From Citrobacter freundii (GTDB lineage: Bacteria > Pseudomonadota > Gammaproteobacteria > Enterobacterales > Enterobacteriaceae): a DNA stretch of 64,000 bases. The notes under the pieces are model-generated. The model had not been told where the DNA came from. It saw only the letters and a program-made list of their open reading frames with translations, and made no database searches. Position 1 is the first letter of the stretch. Every line of letters starts with the position of its first letter. The translations under genes and the position numbers were made by a program. The DNA lies in NCBI RefSeq assembly GCF_011077955.1, contig NZ_JAALBX010000002.1, positions 372,001 to 436,000 of the forward strand, written 5' to 3'. This document shows, one piece after another, positions 17,441 to 25,695 of the stretch.

Positions 17441-19975
17441 GTGAAGACACCACGGATTATACACACTATTAAATTAAGCCGTCTGGCTTGGTTAATTACA
17501 CTGACATTTTCTGGTTTCTTTCCTTTAGCGCAAGGGCGCGATTACTTTAATCCGGAATTTCTCGAAATTGATGATCCTTCGTTACGTGGCGCCGATCTTT
17601 CTACGTATGAATCCGGTAACCTGGTACCGGGGGTGTATCATGTCGATGTGATAGTCAATGATAATCTTGTTGAAACACGGGATATCGACTTCAAGCCCGG
17701 TCTGCCCTCAGAGGCTCAGGACAATATCCAACCTTGCATCACTATCGAGATGCTGCAATCCTGGGGCGTAAAAACGGCACAATTTCCTGGCCTTGCTTCT
17801 GGTAGCGAGTGCGCCAATTTAGCGGCGATCCCCAAAGCCACCAGCGACTTTTTATTTAGCTCGCAACGACTGATTTTAAATATTCCCCAGGCGGCTATGG
17901 ATTCGCATGCGCGCGGCTACGTCGACCCCAAATTATGGGATCAAGGGATAAACGCGGCAATGCTCAATTACAGCCTTGCCGGTGCGAATAACTTCGCACG
18001 CAGTGGAAACGGAAGTAATACCAACAGTCAGTATGCCAACTTACGGCCGGGGCTAAATGTAGGGCCGTGGCGGGTGCGTAATTACAGCACATGGAACCGA
18101 GACGAGCAGGGCGAAGATACCTGGGAAAACGTTTATACCTATGCCCAGCGCGATATCATCGCGCTCAGATCGCAGTTAACCCTTGGCGACAGTTCATCGC
18201 CTTCTGACGTTTTTGATAGCGTGCCTTTTCGTGGCGGTCAGCTTGCTTCTGATGAAGATATGTTGCCAGATTCCATGCGTGGTTATGCCCCTGTAGTACG
18301 AGGTATTGCCCGTACCAACGCCGAGGTAACCATACGTCAGAATGGCTATGTAATTTATCAAAATTATATGCCAGCAGGCGCCTTTGTAATTGACGATATG
18401 TACCCAACCGGGGGCGCAGGTGACCTGTACGTCACCATTAAAGAGGCAGACGGTAGCGAGCAGCATCTTGTTGTGCCCTTTGCTTCCCTGCCTGTTATGC
18501 AGCGTGAAGGCCAGTTTAAATATTCCTTCACCGGTGGGCAGTATCGCTCTTATAACAGCAGTACCGATAAAACACCTTTTGCGCAGGCCACGGGTATTTT
18601 TGGTTTGCCCATGAACTTTACGCTTTACGGTGGGTTTCAGGAGTCGAGTAAATACCAGTCCTTAGCACTGGGATTAGGCAAAAATATGGGGGATATGGGG
18701 GCGCTTTCGGCTGATATTACGCAGGCCTGGTCATCCCCTAATAAACAGCCAAAAGACAACGGACAGTCGTTACGGCTGCGTTATAACAAAAATTTTCAGA
18801 ACACCGGAACTGACGTCGCTATTGCAGGCTATCGCTACTCCACCAAAGGGTATTACGCTTTGCAGGAAATTATGGATACCTACAGCGAAGATAATATCCT
18901 GACGGAGCGGCGGCGTAATAGGGCTGAGCTTACAGTAAGCCAGGCATTTGGTGCTTCACTTGGGGCGCTAACAGTGAGCGCTGCGCGAGAAGATTACTGG
19001 AATAGTGATAAAACCATGGAATCCTACAGCCTGGGCTATAACAATAGCTGGGACATGATGACCTATAGCGTGACCTATACCTACAGCAAAAATGGAAGCG
19101 CAGGCGAATATGGAAACACAACCAACTACGATAAAGACCAGATCCTGGCGCTAAATATCAGTGTGCCACTTGACCGGTTGCTGCCAAATAGTTGGGCAAA
19201 TTATGGCGTGAGCGCCAGTAAAAATAATGGCACCACCCATACGTTGGGTTTGAGCGGTATGGCGCTGCAAAATAATGCGCTTAACTGGAATATCCAGCAG
19301 GGTTACGGCACTAACGATCAAAGTTACAACGGAAGCCTGAATGCAGATTACAAAGGAACCTATGGTGAAATGACCGCAGGTTATAGCTACGATCAAAATA
19401 GCGAGCGTACAAATTATGGACTTCAGGGCGCGGTTGTTGCCCATGAAGACGGTATTACGCTTTCGCAGCCATTAGGGGAAACCAACGTCTTAATCAAAGC
19501 GCCAGGTGCCGCCGGGGTGAGTATTATTAACCAAACGGGGGGTAAAACGGATTTTCGCGGTTATGGTATTGTAAATAACGTAACGAATTACCGTAAAAAC
19601 GATGTTTCGCTGGATACCTCAACCTTGCCTGACAATGTTGAATTAGAATTAACGACACGCACTGTTATACCAACGCGCGGCGCTATTGTGCGCGCTGACT
19701 ATGTGGCGAATGTTGGCGATCGCGCATTGATAACCATTAAGAAAGCCAATGGGAAATACCTGCCATTCGGCGCACAGATTAATGTGCAGGGCATGAACAA
19801 TCGCGCTTCAATTGTTGGTGAAGATGGCCAGGTCTATTTGTCTGGGTTGGAAAAAACCGGCGTTCTTCATGCGAACTGGGGAAACAAGCCAGAGCAACAA
19901 TGTGATGCCAACTATTCCCTTGCGGATAAAAGCGATGAAAGTGGTTTGTTTATATTTGATGCAGTGTGTCAGTAA
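17441..19975 (+). CDS. Outer-membrane fimbrial usher
   Basis: An 844-residue FimD/PapC-type usher: the outer-membrane pore that recruits chaperone-subunit complexes and extrudes the fibre. After a signal peptide (to about residue 32) the N-terminal domain starts with YFNPEFLEIDDPSLRGADLS; a 24-strand beta-barrel with plug follows, then the C-terminal domains, ending with the usual cysteine pair (QQCDANYS and DAVCQ). The only plausible start is GTG at 17441, because an in-frame stop lies at 17420-17422 with no ATG between. The ribosome-binding site is weak (TGGA). Usher length is normal, so the system looks intact. Confidence 0.94.
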   Translation: MKTPRIIHTIKLSRLAWLITLTFSGFFPLAQGRDYFNPEFLEIDDPSLRGADLSTYESGNLVPGVYHVDVIVNDNLVETRDIDFKPGLPSEAQDNIQPCITIEMLQSWGVKTAQFPGLASGSECANLAAIPKATSDFLFSSQRLILNIPQAAMDSHARGYVDPKLWDQGINAAMLNYSLAGANNFARSGNGSNTNSQYANLRPGLNVGPWRVRNYSTWNRDEQGEDTWENVYTYAQRDIIALRSQLTLGDSSSPSDVFDSVPFRGGQLASDEDMLPDSMRGYAPVVRGIARTNAEVTIRQNGYVIYQNYMPAGAFVIDDMYPTGGAGDLYVTIKEADGSEQHLVVPFASLPVMQREGQFKYSFTGGQYRSYNSSTDKTPFAQATGIFGLPMNFTLYGGFQESSKYQSLALGLGKNMGDMGALSADITQAWSSPNKQPKDNGQSLRLRYNKNFQNTGTDVAIAGYRYSTKGYYALQEIMDTYSEDNILTERRRNRAELTVSQAFGASLGALTVSAAREDYWNSDKTMESYSLGYNNSWDMMTYSVTYTYSKNGSAGEYGNTTNYDKDQILALNISVPLDRLLPNSWANYGVSASKNNGTTHTLGLSGMALQNNALNWNIQQGYGTNDQSYNGSLNADYKGTYGEMTAGYSYDQNSERTNYGLQGAVVAHEDGITLSQPLGETNVLIKAPGAAGVSIINQTGGKTDFRGYGIVNNVTNYRKNDVSLDTSTLPDNVELELTTRTVIPTRGAIVRADYVANVGDRALITIKKANGKYLPFGAQINVQGMNNRASIVGEDGQVYLSGLEKTGVLHANWGNKPEQQCDANYSLADKSDESGLFIFDAVCQ

Positions 19976-20054
19976 AATGATAAATATGGCGTCAAAAATA
20001 ACAGAATGCACAAAAATATTAAACACATGCGTGCTCTAATGGTTGAGGTGTGAG

Positions 20055-21023
20055 ATGCAGTTAAGGGTAGTTAAAATATTGTTGGTCATTGCTTTCACAT
20101 CACTCTCTCATGTAGCGATGGCAAGTTGTACGACTAAAAATACTATTAATGCAAATTATGCGCCGGGTTCGTTGACAGTACAGCGGGATGCCGCTGTAGG
20201 GACGGTTATAAATAAAAAAACGATAACAATAAATTCATCTACAATAATGTTCCATTGTTTAAAAGGCTTAAGCCACATGTACTATAAAATGGTATATCAG
20301 GGCGGCGTAAAAACGAACATGGATGGTGTTTATAAAACGAATGTACCAGGGGTTGGATTAAAGGTTCAAGGTTATAGCATGGGAGGGGAGCTATATACCT
20401 TCACAAACCCACCCTGGGATAGGGTCAGGAATAATTCAACGATCGAAGCAGATATCTTATCTGGGAATCTTGAGGTGTCCATTATTAAAACCGGCGATAT
20501 TACCTCTGGCGTAATGAAGGCAGGATTAATGACTAATGTTTACCCGGATACAAATGATGGTTTCGGTTTAAAACTAAATAGCAGTGATGTACCTATCGTC
20601 CAGGTAGCGTGTGCTATTAAAACCCCAACGCTGACTTTCCCTATTGGTAATGTGTTAGTAAATAAGTTTGGTAGTACGGTGGGTACGATCCCTGACGGAG
20701 GGCAAAATACCCAAAATCTGGGCCTTGATTGCGATAAGGACGCCAATATTAACGTCTCGCTTTCCGGTACGCAGAACCCGGATGTTTCGAACAAAACCGT
20801 TTTAGCGCTTTCGGGGCAGGGAGATGAGGGCGTGGCAAAAGGCGTAGGAGTGCAAATGCTGTATAACGGCACGCCACTGGAACTGGATAAACGGATCGTA
20901 CTGAAAAAATCAGCGGGTGGGATTGAAACCTTTCCTCTGACTGCCCGTTATTACCAAACCAAGACACAGGTTGAAACCGGGTCGGCCAATACCACTGCCA
21001 CATTAACCCTTACGTATCAATAA
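20055..21023 (+). CDS. Fimbrial tip adhesin, copy 1
   Basis: A 322-residue two-domain fimbrial adhesin. A signal peptide ends near residue 23; a lectin-like N-terminal domain spans to about 195; the C-terminal pilin domain (from about GFGLKLNSSDVPIVQ) has its cysteine pair (VACAIKTP, GLDCDKD) and ends in TATLTLTYQ. The ATG at 20055 follows GAGGTG; a TTG start four codons upstream is less likely. Copy 2 at 21292-22251 is a paralogue: the last ~460 bases are about 98% identical and the mature N-terminus nearly so, while the middle is more diverged. Adhesin identity is inferred from two-domain length and operon position; the receptor is unknown. Confidence 0.85.
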   Translation: MQLRVVKILLVIAFTSLSHVAMASCTTKNTINANYAPGSLTVQRDAAVGTVINKKTITINSSTIMFHCLKGLSHMYYKMVYQGGVKTNMDGVYKTNVPGVGLKVQGYSMGGELYTFTNPPWDRVRNNSTIEADILSGNLEVSIIKTGDITSGVMKAGLMTNVYPDTNDGFGLKLNSSDVPIVQVACAIKTPTLTFPIGNVLVNKFGSTVGTIPDGGQNTQNLGLDCDKDANINVSLSGTQNPDVSNKTVLALSGQGDEGVAKGVGVQMLYNGTPLELDKRIVLKKSAGGIETFPLTARYYQTKTQVETGSANTTATLTLTYQ

Positions 21024-21210
21024 GCGAATAAATAATGAAGAACATAATTTATCTCCGCGGCTTGCTACTACTTGCTTTCGTGTTGGGTTGCCAGCAAGCC
21101 TCTGCCGTTGGCGACCCCGTGGGGCTTAATGTGACGGGAAATATTGTTGCAAGCCCGTGTGTTGTGGATACCGACACGCAAAATAAAACCGTCGACTTTG
21201 GTAAGGTCTC
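20142..21210 (+). repeat. Tandem duplication, unit A (adhesin + subunit start)
   Basis: This block is repeated at 21382-22438. Similarity runs from the mature N-terminus of adhesin 1 through the beginning of the minor-subunit gene and stops abruptly after AAGGTCTC at 21210. Unit A is longer by 12 bases because of small indels in the adhesin middle. Confidence 0.9.
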
Positions 21211-21226
21211 AAATGCGAAAAAATAG
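21035..21226 (+). pseudogene. Truncated minor fimbrial subunit
   Basis: A 63-codon ORF nearly identical to the first ~57 codons of the intact subunit at 22260-22790, including the signal peptide and the first pilin cysteine (ASPCVVD). Similarity ends after GKVS; the ORF then runs for four unrelated codons to TAG. The remaining ~115 residues, with the second cysteine and the C-terminal strand, are missing, so it cannot form a pilin fold. It is the broken end of a tandem duplication. It might still be translated and secreted as a short peptide. Confidence 0.88.
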
Positions 21227-21291
21227 CAAAGCATCTTGTAATATTTATAATGGTATTCAAAGCATTTGTGCTTTAAAGAAAGAGGTATAAA

Positions 21292-22251
21292 ATGCAGTTA
21301 CGGATGATAATAAGGATTTTGCTAGCCATTTCTTTGAGCATAATATCTCAAATGACTATGGCAACCTGCGTTACGAAAGCAACTATTAATGCAAATTATG
21401 CGCCGGGTTCGTTGACAGTACAGCGGGATGCCGCTGTGGGGACGGTTATAAATAAAAAAACGATAACGATAAACTCTTCAACAGTCATGTTTTATTGTAA
21501 AACCTCAGGCCACATGTATTATAAATTGGTATATCAGGGCGGAATAAAAACGGCCATGGATGATGTTTATAAAACGAATGTACCTGGGGTTGGATTAAAA
21601 GTTCAAGGTTATACCCTGGGGGGGACACTATATACTTTCACTAATCCACCCTGGGATAGGGTTTGGAATGCTACAGGGAATATCGCCTCAGGCAATCTTG
21701 AAGTTACAATTATTAAAACTGGCGATATCACCTCAGGTGTAATGCAGGCTGGATTAATGGCTGAAGCCTACACAGACGCGAATGATGGTTTCGGTTTAAA
21801 ACTAAATAGCAGTGACGTACCTATCGTCCAGGTAGCGTGTGCTATTAAAACCCCAACGCTGACTTTCCCTATTGGTAATGTGTTAGTAAATAAGTTTGGT
21901 AATACGGTGGGTACGATCCCTGACGGAGGGCAAAATACCCAAAATCTGGGCCTTGATTGCGATAAGGACGCCAATATTAACGTCTCGCTTTCCGGTACGC
22001 AGAACCCGGATGTTTCGACCAAAACCGTTTTAGCGCTTTCGGGGCAGGGAGATGAGGGCGTGGCAAAAGGCGTAGGAGTGCAAATGCTGTATAACGGCAC
22101 GCCTCTGGAACTGGATAAACGGATCGTATTGAAAAAATCAGCGGGCGGGGTTGAAACCTTTCCTCTGACTGCCCGTTATTACCAAACCAAGACACAGGTT
22201 GAAACCGGGTCGGCCAATGCCTCTGCCACATTAACCCTTACGTATCAATAA
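21292..22251 (+). CDS. Fimbrial tip adhesin, copy 2
   Basis: A 319-residue paralogue of the upstream adhesin, intact from signal peptide to the C-terminal TLTLTYQ strand. It has its own ribosome-binding site (AAGAGGT) before the ATG. The pilin domain is nearly the same as copy 1, while the signal peptide and residues ~70-170 of the putative receptor domain differ by substitutions and small indels. Both copies keep the cysteine pairs expected for folding. Co-expression could give fimbriae with two alternative tips. It is followed eight bases later by the intact subunit gene. Confidence 0.86.
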   Translation: MQLRMIIRILLAISLSIISQMTMATCVTKATINANYAPGSLTVQRDAAVGTVINKKTITINSSTVMFYCKTSGHMYYKLVYQGGIKTAMDDVYKTNVPGVGLKVQGYTLGGTLYTFTNPPWDRVWNATGNIASGNLEVTIIKTGDITSGVMQAGLMAEAYTDANDGFGLKLNSSDVPIVQVACAIKTPTLTFPIGNVLVNKFGNTVGTIPDGGQNTQNLGLDCDKDANINVSLSGTQNPDVSTKTVLALSGQGDEGVAKGVGVQMLYNGTPLELDKRIVLKKSAGGVETFPLTARYYQTKTQVETGSANASATLTLTYQ

Positions 22252-22438
22252 GCGAAGAAATGATGAAGAACACAGGATATCTCCGCGGCTTGCTACTACT
22301 TGCCTTCGTGTTGGGTTGCCAGCAAGCCTCCGCCGTTGGCGACCCCGTGGGTCTTAATGTGACGGGAAATATTGTTGCAAGCCCGTGTATTGTGGATACC
22401 GACACGCAAAATAAAACCGTCGACTTTGGTAAGGTCTC
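21382..22438 (+). repeat. Tandem duplication, unit B
   Basis: Second copy of the block at 20142-21210, offset 1240 bases at its left end and 1228 at its right. Sequence continues past 22438 into the full subunit gene, so unit B carries the complete 3' structure and unit A the truncated one. Confidence 0.9.
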
Positions 22439-22790
22439 CACCACTCTATTAAAAGACGCCGCAGCAGGAAGTGAATGGCAGGACTTTACCCTGATGGTGA
22501 AAGATTGCCCTGCCGCCACAACAAAAGCGAAGGTCACGTTTTCCGGTAACCCGGATGCTGAGGATGACACCGCTTTTGACACGACCGGTACTGCGCAAAA
22601 ACTGGCCATACGCCTGGCGAGCCGCGATCGGGCTACTGTGTACGCCAATAATAGTGTGGTAACGGTGGATGTGAATGCAGGTTCCCATACCGCAGAGTTT
22701 CCCCTTTCCGCGCGGGTGTTTTCGCCAACGGGTAACCCGGGAGTAGGTGTTTTTGAGTCGATACTGAATCTGACTTTCACCTACCAGTAA
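22260..22790 (+). CDS. Minor fimbrial subunit
   Basis: A 176-residue pilin-like protein. A signal peptide with an LGCQQASA region ends near residue 25; the mature part has the pilin cysteine pair (ASPCIVD and KDCPAAT) and a C-terminal strand ILNLTFTYQ. The LGC in the signal could suggest a lipobox, but the following ASA cleavage site and the pilin fold favour an ordinary Sec signal. It is last in the operon after the adhesin genes, so it may be a tip adaptor or terminating subunit. A truncated copy lies at 21035-21226. Confidence 0.88.
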   Translation: MMKNTGYLRGLLLLAFVLGCQQASAVGDPVGLNVTGNIVASPCIVDTDTQNKTVDFGKVSTTLLKDAAAGSEWQDFTLMVKDCPAATTKAKVTFSGNPDAEDDTAFDTTGTAQKLAIRLASRDRATVYANNSVVTVDVNAGSHTAEFPLSARVFSPTGNPGVGVFESILNLTFTYQ

Positions 22791-22838
22791 TAGATACGTG
22801 TGTACGTGATTCAGTAACAGATTGGAAGGAAAATTGAC

Positions 22839-22867
22839 CCGGGTAGCGAACGCTACCCGGTTGATGC
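22839..22867 (+). repeat. 29-base palindromic element, right copy
   Basis: CCGGGTAGC-GAAC-GCTACCCGG then TTGATGC, matching the left copy at 15616-15644 at 28 of 29 bases and in the same orientation. It lies 48 bases after the last fimbrial gene and directly abuts the stop codon of the leftward gene at 22868. Confidence 0.8.
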
Positions 22868-23071
22868 TTAACCTTTTAATGTCTCATTTTTAAAATGGTT
22901 AAGGTAAAAATCATAACGATTCTGGAACCATTTCTTACTGTTATCATTCATATTGCCAGTAATATTATCCACATTGACTTCCCTGCCACGTAATTGCATT
23001 CTGGCAAAGCTAAATGCAATAAAATCAAAATTTTGTACAGACATGACACTGTTTTCACTTACAAACTGCAT
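22868..23071 (-). CDS. Uncharacterised 67-residue protein beside the fimbrial operon
   Basis: A 67-residue protein with no signal peptide or membrane segment. It contains a stretch rich in Phe and Arg, a REVNVDNITGNM segment and a C-terminal aromatic part (KKWFQNRYDFYLNHF). The ATG at 23071 has AAGGGG six bases upstream, which supports expression. It is convergent with the fimbrial operon. I do not recognise it; the GxxVNxxNI segment is faintly like the small AriR/YmgB biofilm proteins, but that is too weak to name it. A regulator of the adjacent fimbriae is possible and unproven. Confidence 0.6.
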   Translation of the reverse strand: MQFVSENSVMSVQNFDFIAFSFARMQLRGREVNVDNITGNMNDNSKKWFQNRYDFYLNHFKNETLKG

Positions 23072-23814
23072 TTACAACCCCTTGCTAGGATGAATTAATG
23101 GTTACTGCCCAGAACGGACTTAAGTATTAACCAAAATTTCCGAATTGCCAGGAATTATTTTCACTGAAAAATCAGGATGATAAATTTTAAAAATTAATAA
23201 CGCAGCGGCTGCGAGCGAATTTTGTAAGAAAAAAATGAAGCAGGGAAAGTGCATTTTACTTAATGATGCATTAATCGGGAAAAGGGAGCCTTTAAAACCG
23301 TCTTCACCACCGATAAAAGAAGCTCGTTACCCCGCTAACCATTAAGCAGACGTGATGATTTCTCTTCGCAACAAGTGAATAAAGGAGAAAATCAGATTTC
23401 CTGAGTCAGCGGTATGGACAGCCTTTTACGGGCGCACATAGAGTTTTTTTGCTTATTGTGGAATTATTTTTAATATAATCAATAATTTGAAGAATTAATA
23501 ATGCCGTAAAGGCCATTTGACCGGAAAACACCAACCGTTAAATTACATCGGTGATTACATAAATAGGTATTACCTATACATCTTTTTATTTGGTCGCTAT
23601 AGCCTCGCGTTCATCCGCAAAATACCTTTTATTTCAATTATCTGAATCGCACACCTCGCCACCTGCAAGAGTTTGCTGACAGTCTATCCTTAATAAAGAC
23701 GCCCAAAAAAGCGCCATTCTGCAAATATCCCTGTTACCAGAATGTTGTATTGAGAATTGTTATCACTAACATAGGGCTATCGGCCTTTGGGCTATTTTTT
23801 CAGTGAGGTGAACG
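23072..23814. other. 743-base region upstream of suf
   Basis: AT-rich, with no supported ORF. The 3' part must carry the suf promoter; in E. coli this region binds IscR, OxyR, IHF and Fur. I can point to a Fur-like site (23751-23769) and a perfect 7-bp inverted repeat ATAGGTA-T-TACCTAT at 23563-23577 of unknown meaning. I could not place IscR, OxyR or IHF sites with confidence. Confidence 0.5.
23751..23769 (+). promoter_or_regulatory. Possible Fur box of the suf operon
   Basis: TGAGAATTGTTATCACTAA resembles the Fur consensus (GATAATGATAATCATTATC) in its GAGAAT/TTATCA halves and lies 45 bases before sufA, where Fur represses suf in E. coli. Assignment is by partial motif match and known regulation. 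Confidence 0.5.
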
Positions 23815-24192
23815 ATGGACGTACAAACGACTAACTTCGATCCGCGAGAATTCGCCTGGCATGGGCTCACGCTAACTGAAAGCGCCGCAGCGCAGGTGCG
23901 TAAACTAACGGCCTCCAAAGAGGGCATGCTTGGTATGCGCCTTGGCGTTAAGCAAACCGGTTGCGCCGGTTTTGGCTACGTGCTGGATACCGTAACTGAG
24001 CCGCAAAAAGACGATCTGCTCTTTGAACGTGACGGGGCGCGTTTATACGTGCCGCTGTCGGCCATGCCGTTTATCGACGGCACCGAAGTCGATTTTGTCC
24101 GTGAAGGCTTAAATCAACTGTTTAAATTCAATAACCCTAAAGCCCAGAACGAATGTGGTTGTGGTGAAAGTTTTGGGGTCCAGGCGGAATAA
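23815..24192 (+). CDS. sufA: Fe-S cluster carrier SufA
   Basis: A 125-residue A-type carrier that receives Fe-S clusters from SufBCD and passes them to apoproteins. The three conserved cysteines are present: [10 protein letters not shown] near residue 50 and ECGCGE near the C-terminus. The start ATG follows GTGAGGTGAACG. It opens the sufABCDSE operon, used under iron limitation and oxidative stress; sufB starts two bases after its stop. Confidence 0.97.
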   Translation: MDVQTTNFDPREFAWHGLTLTESAAAQVRKLTASKEGMLGMRLGVKQTGCAGFGYVLDTVTEPQKDDLLFERDGARLYVPLSAMPFIDGTEVDFVREGLNQLFKFNNPKAQNECGCGESFGVQAE

Positions 24193-24194
24193 CT

Positions 24195-25679
24195 ATGTCT
24201 CGTAATATAGAAGCAACTGACGATGTCAAAACCTGGACCGGGAACCTCAATTATAAAGAGGGGTTTTTCACCCGGTTACAGACCGAAGAATTTGCCAAAG
24301 GCATCAGCGAAGAGGTGGTGCGGGCGATTTCTGCGCGCCGTAACGAACCCGACTGGATGCTCGAGTTTCGCCTCAATGCCTATCATGCCTGGCTTGAAAT
24401 GGAAGAGCCGCACTGGCTGAAAGCGCATTACGACAAGCTTAACTATCAGGATTACAGCTATTACTCCGCGCCGTCGTGCGGAAGCTGTGACGATACCTGC
24501 GCCTCTCAACCTGGCGCCGTACAACAGACCGGGAGCAATACCTATTTAACAGATGAGGTAGAAGCCGCGTTTAACCAGCTTGGCGTACCGGTGCGTGAAG
24601 GAAGAGAAGTCGCGGTAGATGCGATATTCGACTCCGTGTCGGTGGCCACGACCTATCGCGATAAGCTTGCCGCAGAGGGCATTATTTTTTGCTCCTTCGG
24701 CGAGGCGATTCATGAATACCCGGAGCTTGTCCGTCAATACCTCGGCACCGTTGTCCCCGCGAACGATAATTTCTTCGCCGCGCTTAACGCCGCGGTCGCC
24801 TCTGACGGTACTTTTATTTACATCCCGAAAGGGGTGCGCTGCCCGATGGAGTTGTCTACCTATTTCCGTATTAATGCTGAAAAGACCGGTCAGTTTGAAC
24901 GCACTATCCTGATCGCAGATGAAGGCAGCTACGTAAGCTATATCGAGGGCTGCTCCGCGCCGGTGCGCGACAGTTATCAACTCCACGCGGCGGTGGTGGA
25001 AGTCATCATCCATAAAGACGCCGAGGTCAAATACTCTACCGTGCAAAACTGGTTCCCGGGTGATAACAACACCGGCGGGATTTTAAACTTCGTTACCAAG
25101 CGCGCGCTGTGCGAGGGCGAAAACAGCAAAATGTCCTGGACCCAGTCAGAAACCGGTTCGGCTATTACGTGGAAATACCCAAGCTGCATATTACGCGGCG
25201 ACAACTCTATAGGTGAGTTCTTCTCCGTGGCGTTAACCAGTGGGCATCAGCAGGCCGATACGGGGACCAAGATGATCCATATCGGTAAGAACACTAAATC
25301 GACGATTATCTCAAAAGGGATCTCCGCAGGGCACAGCCAGAACAGCTACCGCGGTCTGGTGAAAATTATGCCGAGCGCCACCAACGCGCGAAATTTCACC
25401 CAGTGTGACTCGATGCTGATAGGCCCGGACAGCGGCGCCCATACCTTTCCGTACGTGGAATGCCGCAATAACACAGCCCAGCTTGAGCATGAAGCCACGA
25501 CCTCGCGCATTGGCGAAGACCAGTTGTTTTACTGCCTGCAACGCGGCATCAGTGAAGATGACGCTATTTCTATGATAGTGAACGGATTTTGTAAGGATGT
25601 GTTCTCCGAACTGCCGCTGGAGTTTGCCGTGGAAGCGCAAAAATTATTAGCCATCAGTCTTGAGCACAGCGTCGGTTAA
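24195..25679 (+). CDS. sufB: Fe-S scaffold subunit SufB
   Basis: A 494-residue core scaffold subunit of SufBC2D, on which clusters assemble. The FAD/Fe-S region [13 protein letters not shown] (about residues 95-107) and the C-terminal beta-helix with conserved Cys ([12 protein letters not shown]) are visible. E. coli SufB is 495 residues. It lies two bases after sufA. Confidence 0.97.
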   Translation: MSRNIEATDDVKTWTGNLNYKEGFFTRLQTEEFAKGISEEVVRAISARRNEPDWMLEFRLNAYHAWLEMEEPHWLKAHYDKLNYQDYSYYSAPSCGSCDDTCASQPGAVQQTGSNTYLTDEVEAAFNQLGVPVREGREVAVDAIFDSVSVATTYRDKLAAEGIIFCSFGEAIHEYPELVRQYLGTVVPANDNFFAALNAAVASDGTFIYIPKGVRCPMELSTYFRINAEKTGQFERTILIADEGSYVSYIEGCSAPVRDSYQLHAAVVEVIIHKDAEVKYSTVQNWFPGDNNTGGILNFVTKRALCEGENSKMSWTQSETGSAITWKYPSCILRGDNSIGEFFSVALTSGHQQADTGTKMIHIGKNTKSTIISKGISAGHSQNSYRGLVKIMPSATNARNFTQCDSMLIGPDSGAHTFPYVECRNNTAQLEHEATTSRIGEDQLFYCLQRGISEDDAISMIVNGFCKDVFSELPLEFAVEAQKLLAISLEHSVG

Positions 25680-25695
25680 GCCATAAGGATACGAA

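Noticed and set aside
22260-22790. Lipoprotein reading of the minor subunit
   Set aside because: LGCQQ in the signal resembles a lipobox, but the leader continues to a normal ASA cleavage site and the mature part is a standard pilin fold.
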